Shown here: in pieces, positions 48,432-64,000 of the stretch
How the letters are laid out: the number at the start of each line of letters is the position of its first letter
Numbering within the stretch: position 1 is the first letter of the stretch
Source: Klebsormidium nitens
Taxonomy: Eukaryota; Streptophyta; Klebsormidiophyceae; Klebsormidiales; Klebsormidiaceae
Reading direction: 5' to 3'
Length of the DNA: 64,000 nucleotides
Assembly (NCBI GenBank): GCA_000708835.1
Contig: DF236962.1
Location: forward strand, 186,001 to 250,000
The notes under the pieces: generated by a model
What the model was told of the DNA's origin: nothing
Database searches by the model: none
What the model saw: only the letters and a program-made list of their open reading frames with translations
Translations under genes and position numbers: made by a program

Positions 48432-51400
48432 TCACGTGCCTGCTCCTCCGGACTGTTTTCTTCGTATTACTGGAAACGACATTTCGATATGCCCAGTGAT
48501 ACCAGCCGTGATTTGCTGGCCAGCTTTGACAGGCCCCACTCCAGGAGGGGTTCCTGCAATTAGAAATGTCTACATTCAATATTTGTTTACAGGAATTTTT
48601 GCTCGAGATAAGCTCCAATTGTGAACGGAGGGGTTCCTGCAATTAGAAATGTCTACATTCAATATTTGTTTACAGGAATTTTGCTCGAGATAAGCTCCAA
48701 TTGTGAACGGAAACGGGAGCGCGGCCTTGTTTGGCCATCCCTCTTGCCAGTCGCTTCGGTGCAAAGCTCTTGGAACGGGCAGACTTGATCTACACTTTGG
48801 AGCTGCAGAAGTCCTTCGAGTGAAGCCTCCAGCATTACTCAATCTGCAGCAAATGATTACATGTTTCTGACATGGCCGTAGAGATAGCAAACACTTTCCA
48901 AGCGATTGCGTGGGCATGAAATGCCCCTGCGCTGAGCAGATCAACACTTTCGGTCCCGCTGGCAACCCTAATTCTACTCGGTTTCGAAACCCTTATGCCG
49001 AGTTCGCCGACGGCTCGACAGTTAGAACGCACTAACCATCCGCCCACAACTTTCATCCGTTCGATCAACGGCTCACCCGTGACGATGAGGTCTCCTTCCT
49101 CCAGCGTCATGATGCTGCTGATGTAAGCGATGAGGTGAGGAATGTCGAACAGCATGTCGCCCGTGCTGCCCTTTTGCCGCAGCTCGCCATCCACCTGTAG
49201 TAGTGAAGAGGTTGGTCAGTACACGGAGAAAGAACTGGTTAAGAGGCCGTCAGTGTAACCGCTTGACGAAGAGTCGGAAGACTGCCTATTCAGGACGACG
49301 GCTCAAATTCATTGAGAGGCTCGTTTGTGGGCCGGCCGCTTAGTGTGTCGCTTCGACGAAGAGTAAGAAGATTGATTGGGTGCTGCCAACTGACTGTCCT
49401 TCGCCGTCATTCTGCAGAGAGGAGAGGGCTCAAAAGACGAATCACTTTCTACTCAGTTGACTGAATCTAAGGCCAGTATTTGTAACCGCTCGACACGGCT
49501 CTCAAAGATCACTTAGTACAGCTCCGACTCTGCTCATGGACGCAACGAGAACGTCGATACCGCTTGAGGGATTCTGGACGATCACTGTCCAGGCAGATTC
49601 GAAGCAATCCACCATAGCGGATTGCTAAAGAAAACTCAAGTGCGACGTACAACACTCTTGTGAACACAACGAGTAAGGAAGACCTACCTTGCACCAAAGC
49701 TCAAGTTCTTCTGGAGACCGAATCTTGTTCTTTGGAATCTGCAAATCGGATCGATTGACACTTCAGACATCTGCGCATACGGCCTCAGAAGTTGATTCAG
49801 GTCCCGAAGAGTCAAGGGCTCCGTTCCAGCACTTCTGCAAAACAAGGTAACAAGAGCCCCGACGTCTGGGGCGCCAACGAGGCAAAGGGTGCATGGCAAG
49901 ACCGACTTTCACGGCTGGCAGGTTTTGCAACTTGCATAAGGACCAGAACTGATTCTCTCGAAGTACACAGACTGGATGAGTACGCTGGTAGCTTAAATGC
50001 CGGTTTGGAAGGTCATGGTACAGGTTCAAGAATGGCCTTCGAAACTAATGTTTACGAGTCCCCAGACGTCTTACAGCCTTTTCGTCATGCTGGAGCCCAA
50101 CTTTTGCGGCTTTCGGTGCAAGCAGTCACCTCTCGAAGTCCTTCAGCTACAACGTGGCGAAGTTGGGGTTGGAAATGAGGCTACTTACGAAGTCGCTGAC
50201 GGGAGTGAAGGTGTCGTAACATTTGCCCTTGGTCCATGGCAACCCCTTGGCCTGCATAGACATTCGCAACCCGTCAAGACGAGCTCGCTTTGACTGTTAT
50301 GTTCAAGCATAGCCAGCACACTGTCTCCAGGCGCGTGAAGTCCGCGAACCCTGTCTAGGTGTTTCTTAGTTCAGGTGGCTGAACATTTCTTACTGAAAAG
50401 TACAACCAATTCCTTCAGCAGCAACAGTCTCTGCTGAGGCAGACTTTTGTGAGTCGGAAAAGAGTTGCGCTGCGCATGTCGGGCTTCAGCTTGTGACTGG
50501 CACTCACCTTTTCTTGTGCTTGAAGCTCCCTGGCGGTCATGTCCAGAACGAGCGCATAGCCTGCAAGCGAAACAGGTTTTCGGACGGGTTAACACGGGTT
50601 GAACAACATAGTAATCAAGATGGATGCTGACGCTTAGATCCGTCGTTTTGACTTGGCGGGCAGATCCAGGAATGACCTTTTAGATAGTCTGTTCTCGCGT
50701 TTTTGTCGGCCTTGATAAACACACGGATCATCTAGGTAAGGCCCCGGTCATGCATATTTAGAATGGTCAACTTCTTTTCGAAAAGTTGTCAGGAGCGTGT
50801 TACTTAACCTCCCGTCAATTTCCTGCACATCCTCTCGTCCAAACACACTGGGCCATCTTCACCAGGAGTTCTCGACATTACCAGACCGATGTCAACGTGG
50901 TGTGATTGCTCAACAACACAAGGAGTCAGGACAACTTGAAAGAGAAAGTCGCACGTAAGCTTCTGATTTAAGATTGTCAGAAGCAAAGTGACTTTGCAAG
51001 GCTTCTGCTCCAACTAACTACACGGTCCCATCGTGGCACACACCAATGTCCAAAATGCATCTTACCTCGCCAACTATGGCCAGCACATGTCGCAAATGTG
51101 CGACTATGTCACGGCTCCGTTCTGGCACCTCGAATCCAAAGATCGAACTTTCAACAACAAGGCAGATTGCTTCCGCACCCGGCGGCAGTTCAATAGTATG
51201 ACAGGCTTACCTGCTATGTAGTCTAGCGCGGTTTCCTGGGTAATGTCCCTCCCGTTCCTGCTCATAACCACGCCTAGTTCCACCTCATGATCCAGTGTGT
51301 CAGTCCCTGGGGGAATCTCGATTGCCGCACCTTGCCGGATGTAAGACGACGTTGGTTTGAGAAAGATGATTGGTTCCTGAGGCAGGCAACAGTCCATGGT

Positions 51401-51876
51401 TTAGTTTCACATGGCCCCTAACGACAGCCTCAGCGCCGGAGAATGAAGAACCCCTTCCTAACAAGTTTGATCTTGTGTGCGCAGTCGCTTACGCAGTAAA
51501 AGAACACAAATAATGCATTTAAATAACAAAAAGGACTCCTCCTACAATGCAGAGGTCCTAACTTCTGACCGCGGTGTCCATGAGAGAAGCTACGCCAGAG
51601 TTTAGAGTACTCTCTCAATGGAGGGTTTGCACACCCAATTGTCCCTTTCAACTGGCAAACATGGAACTCAATGTCTGCATTTTATCTCCCAAAAGATCTT
51701 CTTCAAGTGCTGGAGTGGTTACAATGGGTGCAATGCGAAATATTCAAGGAAGATCGTCGTTCCCTCACCTCTGGGACTGCGTTGCCCAGCTCCTTGGCAT
51801 GCGCAGCGTAATTGCGGCCCACTGCCACAATCTTTGTCCCAAACCCGACGAGCTTGTTTCCAATGAATTTTGACAT
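48432..51876 (-). CDS. FAHD1: FAHD1: fumarylacetoacetate hydrolase domain protein (acylpyruvase / oxaloacetate decarboxylase type), 226 aa
   Basis: Seven exons on minus: 51876-51769, 51376-51211, 50560-50508, 50251-50189, 49738-49688, 49194-49077, 48553-48432, all in phase. The protein aligns along its whole length with animal FAHD1: KIVAVGRNYAAHAKELG, EPIIFLKPTSSYI, DHEVELGVVM, YALVLDMTAR, KGLPWTKGKCYDTFTPVSDF, GDMLFDIPHLIAYIS, LEEGDLIVTG, TPPGVGPVKAGQQITAGI. The Mg-binding triad is Glu67, Glu69 and Asp98. The family cleaves acylpyruvates and decarboxylates oxaloacetate, usually in mitochondria; no clear presequence is visible here. MSKF was taken as the start; MHTTMSKF at 51888 is four codons longer. 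The gene also carries a spare metal-site exon (50809-50934) and a duplicated last acceptor. Confidence 0.93.
48543..48710 (-). repeat. 83-bp tandem duplication containing the last FAHD1 3' splice site
   Basis: Two nearly identical copies (48543-48626 and 48627-48710, differing by about one T) each hold TTCTAATTGCAG followed by GAACCCCTCC. The downstream acceptor (exon from 48553) gives the conserved GTPPGVGPVKAG end. The upstream one (from 48636) shifts to a frame that stops after about 16 codons (GTPPFTIGAYLEQ...). Confidence 0.85.
50809..50934 (-). other. Candidate cassette exon: degenerate copy of the FAHD1 metal-site exon (126 nt)
   Basis: It lies in the intron after exon 2. Read in the phase of that intron it gives 42 codons with no stop, including HHVDIGLVMSR, against HEVELGVVMSR of the real exon. 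Acceptor TTTCTCTTTCAAG is fair; the donor GGTTAAGT is weak. The two metal-binding Glu residues become His and Asp. It could be a fading exon duplication or a rarely used insertion. Confidence 0.55.
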
Positions 51877-51888
51877 GGTGGTATGCAA

Positions 51889-53026
51889 GGGAGAGAGGTG
51901 AGGATCGCACCCCCTGTACTTGCTTCAGGCAAAAGCTATCGTCTGTAATGTCCTACCTGATCTGCAACGCACACCTACACTGGGAGTGCTAAATTAGAGG
52001 GGTTGGAGCTATTGATGTGCTTCCACTCCTTTCCTCCCAAAATCACGCAAGAACACAATGTGCATACCTGACTGAACTTCGTGTCTGCCTCAATTAGCTT
52101 TTCCTGCTGAGCACTTTCATGTGGTTGACAGAAATGCTGGGATTTGGAAGAAAAGAAACTGATCAGCAGGCTGGAATTTGGGAAGCTGAAAAGCTTTTGA
52201 GCAGCAACGATCGAAGCGCTGCGGCTGCGCTTGCAGGACGCTTGCAGGACCCTAGCAGCTCAACCAAAGGTCCAAAATCGAGGAACCGGTATTGAAACTT
52301 GACACGCGTCACTTGGCAAGCGCGATTTAAGCTAGCCATGTGGTCAAAAGCGGCATGACGTAATGTACGGAAACATTTATGACATGGTGACGAATTTGTT
52401 GAATTTTGTTTTGCAGATATTATCTTGCGAAAAATCTGCTGACCGCTGCAAACGGCGGGAGTAGCTCGGTACCAGGGGAAATACCCCGGCCCTACTACAT
52501 GGCTTGTTGACCTGGTCAACCGACAGCATCCAAGGACCCGATTGCCCGGCGATTCGTCCCTAGGGAATCGCTGTGCCCGGTTGATCGGTGTCCTTTCAAG
52601 AGAAGATCAAATCTCGTCAGCCCGTGAGGCTGTGACGGTGACCTCCTACGGTACCTGGTTACGCAACTGCTCGACTGAAAGCAGCTCAGCCAGCCTGCGC
52701 TGTGTTGAGTCTGGCCGAAGCGAAACTCCAATTTCAACTTCAAGTTTCAACAAGACAAGAAGAAATCTTTGCGAAGGCGATCCGGGTTTGTTGCCCACTC
52801 TGAATAAGTCTTTTAATACCCTATTATCAGCTGAAGACGAGGAGAGAGAGCCACACAGGGGTGCATTTTGAGGCGCAGCTGAGCTGAAGGTCTTTTGTTT
52901 TGAGGGAGCTACGAGGACGAACGCTTATTGGGAGACCTGTCATTCTGCCAGCCAACAAGATTGACAGCAGTCTTTCATAGTCTGAAGGCCCTCGACTCCC
53001 TAGGCGGTCTATTTTGTGTGCTCATC
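51889..53026. promoter_or_regulatory. Bidirectional intergenic region (FAHD1 / RPAIN)
   Basis: About 1.1 kb lies between two divergent start codons and contains no recognised gene. It should carry both promoters. No core element could be assigned. Confidence 0.45.
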
Positions 53027-55691
53027 ATGCAGACAGCCAGCAATTCAGATCACCGAGCGGCCTTGAAATCAATTCCTAGGCCACAATGGAAAGAAAAGGT
53101 GTGCACATTGAGTTTGCTGAGTTTCTTAATCTGAGTATCGCAAATGTTAATTGCAGTCAAACGTTTCAAGATTTATTGTCCAGGCCATGCGTAAAATAAC
53201 TGACTAGGTTGTCTAAGTTGCGGGTCGTCATTGTTGACTCATTTGCGCCCGCTTGACGGAACTCCCTTCTGAACGAACTTTGAAAGAAATTGGGGGTGCC
53301 TTGTGCCTCCTTGTGCTCGTCTTGAAGTTCCGAACCCTGAGATTGTTTCGTTTCGCATACGCGGGACTATCTCATCTTGCACCCGATTCAATGACTTGGC
53401 TCCAGCCTATAGTCAGAGACGTGCCTTTGATATGTCGATGGCACAACAATTTCTTAAGCCAGAACTTAGAGCAACTCAAACTTATATATGCCCTTGCCTC
53501 ATGCAGTTGGCAAAGGAATGCATAGAGCGCGTGAAGAAGGACCGAGCGTCTCTGCTGTGGCAGCAGCGGACGCTGGGGAATGGCTTGCGCACGTATGCGA
53601 GCAGAGAAGTCCTGCAAAATATTCTTGCTCAAGAGCTGCACAAAGTAGGAGAAAGTCCTGGAAATGCTCAAGAAGAGACTGGCACTCCTAGCACCAGCTT
53701 TCCACGCTCTTCAGATACCTGGATCAAAGAAAGCAGTGTCCCCGACAGACTTGCCCTAGGGCTGGAGCAGAGTTATGTAGTGGAGTTGCCCGCCGAGGAG
53801 AGCGCTGTTGAGATCAGGACGGATGGAAGCGATGCTGACATCGACATGATCTGGGATTCAGAACCTGCAGAAGTATCAAACAGGAGCAGAGATTCCTCAG
53901 GGAACATCAGCGATGCAGACTATGAGGACCTGATGCTGGAGATGGAGCGGGCGCTGAATGAGGAGATGGAGGAAAATGCACAAAGACATGGTGAGTGGAC
54001 CACCTTCACCTGAATGCCGTCTGAGATTCTGATATTGTCAGGGGGAAGTCGAAGGTCAAACAATATCAGCTGTTGTCCAACAAATATTGAAACTAGCTTC
54101 CTTTATAACTGCTGAAATATGGAGCCGATGCCTTTTCTCTTCCATCCACATCATCGCGGATTCATGGTTTCCCGTAAAGTGTTGGTGATTTGGAACGAAT
54201 TTGTTTCGTGTGCCTGCAGAGATGGCGATAGTGATGGAGTACGAGAAGGCAGAAGCAGCTTTGAGGGACAGCATAGAGGCACATGAGAGGATGATGGTGA
54301 GCACTTGTTTCCTCTTGCTGAGTGGGTGGCGTGATTCGGAAGTGTATGTTTTTCGTTTCAAACAGATCCAGATTCAATCGGTTCAAGGATCTAAGTATTG
54401 TTGCATGACACATCCAGAAAAGAGTGACGAGAGAGTGCTCATGCTATTTTCTTTTTTTGCTTGAAGCTGTGTGTTTGTGTCCTGCTTATTCCAGCTCCGT
54501 CTTCCATTTGTTGCAAAAGTGAGGCCAGGGAATTGGTGGGCTTCCTGAAACATTGCCCTCATTATATCGAGTAGTACTTGGATTCGATCTCAATGTTTAG
54601 TAAAAGAAGTTTCAAGCAAATTTCAGCCTTTATCTCAAAGCAACCAAACAATATGTCCCTCTTGAGAATCTGAGAACACAGAGTCGTTCCTCGGGCATTC
54701 TATCACCATGGCAAAAACGACGCGTTTGAGCTGATAAATTGGTGTGAAAGCCCTGTCTAGGAAAATGAGGAATGCCAGCAGGAATGCTGGAATCACCGCA
54801 AGTGATTGGATAGCAAAGCTGTCCACACTGTGAAACGTTGTCGTCCTTGTGCCCTCAATTTATCGCCCTTCGAGTAGCACTGCGTCGGAGGCTCCGCTTT
54901 CGAGTACTTTGCGGCCTGTCCTAATGAATCTCGGATTTGTTGTTCTCAGTTGGAAGGGAGCACCCCTGCCGTCTTGTGCCCTCTCTGCCAGAAGGGACGA
55001 CTCTTCTCAAGCGACCATTCCATCTTCTGCATTAATGGTGACTTCCGGATTGACACGCAGCACGATCATGTAAGCCATCTCTCGGTTCCGTATCCTGGTA
55101 TTGTTGGAGTGTTTATGCATATCCGAGCTAAAGGCAAGTTGTGGAAGCTAAAAACCAAAGTAAGGGAACGAACGTGTCATATGGCAGTGTGACTACTTGT
55201 GAAAGGCTAACGTTGGAGCCGCCTTGTGCTTTTCTCTGCGAGTAAGTTCGACGCCTTACGGCCGGCAGGAAGCAGCAGAAGCGAGATGGTCGGCCAGACT
55301 CCTCAGTCTTCCTCGTATCAATGAACCTTGCTGATATGATCGAAGACGTCGTTGGTTGGGGCTTGAAAGTGGAACTTTGGTAGAACTCGAAGGAAGTGCC
55401 AATCCGAGAGAGCCGTTGGTGTCTTGGGTGAGGCACCTCGTTCGCTGGGATCTTTCTGAACCATCTCCGATAGACGAATTTTATGCTGCTCCTCTCTATT
55501 ACGAGTTGAATACGGTATTCTTTTGTGTGCAGATCAATCTCGAGTACTTGCAGAACCGGCTTGAGGAAGCATGCCATGAGCATTCGAAGAACTGTCATCA
55601 TGTTCCAGGTTTCGTGCTACAAGAACGATTTGGCATCAAAGCTCTGTATCTTGCCTGCCAAGACTGTGGCGCACTTCAAATAGTTGTTTGA
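53027..55691 (+). CDS. RPAIN: RPA-interacting protein (RPAIN-like), 303 aa
   Basis: Five exons in phase: 53027-53098, 53507-53990, 54220-54296, 54950-55069, 55533-55691. The N-terminal basic motif PRPQWKEKLAKECIERVKKDRASLLWQQR corresponds to the family's RPA/importin-binding start. An acidic middle follows (SDADYEDLMLEMERALNEEMEE). The C-terminal zinc finger is intact: Cys221/Cys224 (CPLC), Cys238, Cys265/His268/Cys272 region, Cys293/Cys296 (CQDC). Family members carry replication protein A into the nucleus and link it to DNA replication and repair. MQTASNSDH was chosen as the start; the frame stays open to an upstream ATG at 52928. The protein is longer than animal RPAIN mainly through the acidic middle. 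Confidence 0.9.
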
Positions 55692-57653
55692 CAAACAGTA
55701 TGTTTGTTGCCAAACTAGCTCGAAGAGTCATCTAGGTAGATCTCTTCCCCTGGTCTTGCTCGATGTGTTCGTGCAATACAAACGAAGTCCCATTCTTACT
55801 GGATAAGGGCTGCCTCGAGCCTCTCTTTCAAGATTTCAGCCGCAGTCTAATAGTACCTGAGGATCTGTTATTAGTATTTCCGAATTGCATTCTCATGCTG
55901 AGATAGGATCGTTTAGTGTCGCGTCATAGTTGAATAGACTGGACTCTCAAGTATTGGTGACCGACATTTCACATGGGGTTAGTAACTGCAACCGGAAGGT
56001 TGAGGAAATATGCGTATGCAGCTCTGTGTACATTGAGTAGATGCATGCGGGCATGGCTGGCGGCCGGCCAATTTAACTCTGTTTCGAACCGAGATATTGG
56101 ATTGCCATGCACTTGCAGTGCCGCAGTGCGTAATATTGTTTGGAATATGCATACATGTAACTCGGGCTTTCGCCGCCTGACTGCACATGCACACGGGGTA
56201 GTAGCATTAGCCACCTTACCGTCGAAATTGCAGATACTTTATACTGTCCATTCCTTTTTGAATCGTCGCGGACGTCCAATTCGATCTTAGATGCGCATGT
56301 AGTTGAACCAGGTCGATCGAGATCATCCGGATGAAACCTAATGAAATTGTCTTTTCTTTGTAGCCCTGATGGCTCGCGTCATTTTGGTGTGCATGACTGC
56401 CTAGCCCTGCCCACTGAGGTGCATGCTAGATCATCGGCATACGGTATGCGAATTCTGCAACTCGAATATCTTTGCAACAGAGACACACGCATGAATGTCA
56501 TCCTTGGCGCATCATTGCGAGTCGGATGAAATTTGCGTCATCGGGCCGTCTTGAGCATGACCGTCCAGGAACCGTCCACTGGTAGGAAAACTTGGAAGTC
56601 TTGGCGGCATGAACCAAACGAGCTCGAGCCTGTCTCTTGTCGTGGCATACGTCATGCTAGCAAAGGGGGTTTGGACTCTGGCAGTCAACCTGGTTGCACA
56701 CCATCCAAATGCTCTGCCAAAGGGGATCCGATTAGTGAGAGAGTTGCGGCTTCCAGAATTGTGCCTGATACAGAATGAGACGCGTGCATGCGCGTACGCA
56801 AGCCATTGCACATGGCCAAGCTGGGCACTGTGCGCATCGTTGCATAGTATACATTTCTCTCTCAATCAGGACTACAAAGCTCCACAATCTGACGTCAGCT
56901 AGAGATGGTCATGTAGTGTCGAGCAGCATTCAGGAATCATGCGGGGGCTTCACAAAGAATGACCTGTTTATCAAGGCTCTCGGACAGGATAGTTAAGACG
57001 ACCACAGACGGTTGCCAAAGCTGGGGCAGCTGCCAAACAGCACGGGCTTGTGTCTGCGGCATCTTCGAGCATCAAAAAGCTGGTTACTCCAGTATGTTTT
57101 AGGCGCTCAACTCCACGTCAAGCTATTACATGGGATGGCTCGGCTTTGATATGGGAAGGTCAGTCGATGTGGCAGTTGCTCACCTCTACAGCTTACTCCA
57201 CGGTCAGTTGAGAGTTTGGCAGTTGCCTCATGACCAACTTCATGCGCCACAGCAGAGTACCTGCGCAAATCCACATGCCTTGTCTGAACTTCCCGTCTTC
57301 TCAAACTCTGCGCCTGATCTCGAAGTGATGAAGCCCGGAGACTTCTGCCTGTGACCACCTCCCCGAGACGACAAGCAGTTGCATGACTACAGTAGTCAGG
57401 CTTTGGCAATATCGGTTTTTCATTTTCTCGGGGAAGTCAGCCCGTTGTTATCAACGGCAGCAGATGCGACCAACAATGCCAGACGACTCAAACTAGCTCC
57501 TTGCTGCTTGTAGACCGAGCTCTTAGCTGGGACCTTGACACCTCCGACTGAGGAGAGAAAGACCGTGCTACATCTCCTCCTAAAACCACAAACAGAAAGA
57601 TACTTCAAGAAAGGATGCGGTCACGTGTTGAAGTGCCGCACTTGTGGTAAGGT
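55692..57653. other. Intergenic, nothing recognised
   Basis: About 2 kb between two plus-strand genes. It contains the RPAIN 3' flank and the upstream region of the GH9 gene. Short open frames on both strands lack motifs. Confidence 0.4.
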
Positions 57654-57660
57654 TATATAA
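57622..57660 (+). promoter_or_regulatory. Core promoter of the GH9 gene: G-box and TATA box
   Basis: CACGTG (57622-57627) is a plant G-box core. TATATAA (57654-57660) lies 51 bases before the ATG at 57711, with a short pyrimidine-bearing leader between. Spacing suits a TATA-driven promoter with a very short 5' UTR. Confidence 0.6.
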
Positions 57661-57710
57661 CCACAGCAGCTTCGTGTTGAGCTCCTAGTCTTTCTTTTCA
57701 GTAAGGGAAC

Positions 57711-63868
<6,158 letters not shown>

Positions 63869-64000
63869 AGGATCTCCATTCTGGTTTGCTTCTGCTTAGA
63901 TTTGCAGGATCATAAGAAGTGCGTTCGCATGTATTGATCAGGTTGATGACTTTTGATACATAATCTCTTGAGGCGGACTGCTGCGGGGCGCTCGCTTTCA

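Overview
This window is nuclear DNA from a green-lineage eukaryote. The genes are rich in introns with plant-type GT-AG borders. They include a plastid-targeted class I aldolase, an AAR3-type DCN1-like protein and a GH9 cellulase ending in a CBM49, a combination typical of streptophytes. A streptophyte alga (Klebsormidium-like) or an early land plant fits best; naming a genus is inference. No tRNA, rRNA, CRISPR or prokaryotic operon was seen. All gene models were spliced by eye, checking reading phase at every junction.

Layout: (1) 1539-10414 minus, Raf-like kinase with a PAS domain and two interchangeable PAS exons. (2) 14294-18928 plus, secreted single-pass membrane protein with a bacterial-looking ectodomain. 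(3) 20825-22114 minus, unknown protein with RPGTS repeats. (4) 22700-23033, a MITE-like element. (5) 23999-27168 plus, plastid fructose-bisphosphate aldolase. (6) 28234-31679 minus, AAR3/DCN1-like. (7) 32499-40451 plus, coatomer beta subunit. (8) 41702-42499 minus, unknown protein. (9) 45109-46935 plus, single-exon PKG-like kinase with a transit-peptide-like N-terminus and a DNS in place of DFG. (10) 48432-51888 minus, FAHD1. (11) 53027-55691 plus, RPA-interacting protein. (12) 57711-63868 plus, GH9 plus CBM49 with Asn at the usual catalytic-base Asp.

Genes 1 to 11 alternate strictly minus/plus, giving five divergent (head-to-head) pairs. The products work in unrelated pathways: plastid carbon metabolism, COPI traffic, cullin neddylation, mitochondrial-type keto-acid metabolism, RPA import, cell wall and two signalling kinases.

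The most striking signal is repeated duplication around splice sites. The PAS kinase has a pair of 127-nt exons with the same phases, 48 nt apart, only one of which can be used. The same gene has a 69-nt in-frame duplication of a 3' splice site. FAHD1 has an 83-bp duplication of its last acceptor and a degenerate copy of its metal-site exon. The GH9 gene has four decayed copies of its last-exon acceptor in tandem plus a copy of the preceding donor. This looks like exon and splice-site duplication caught at several stages.
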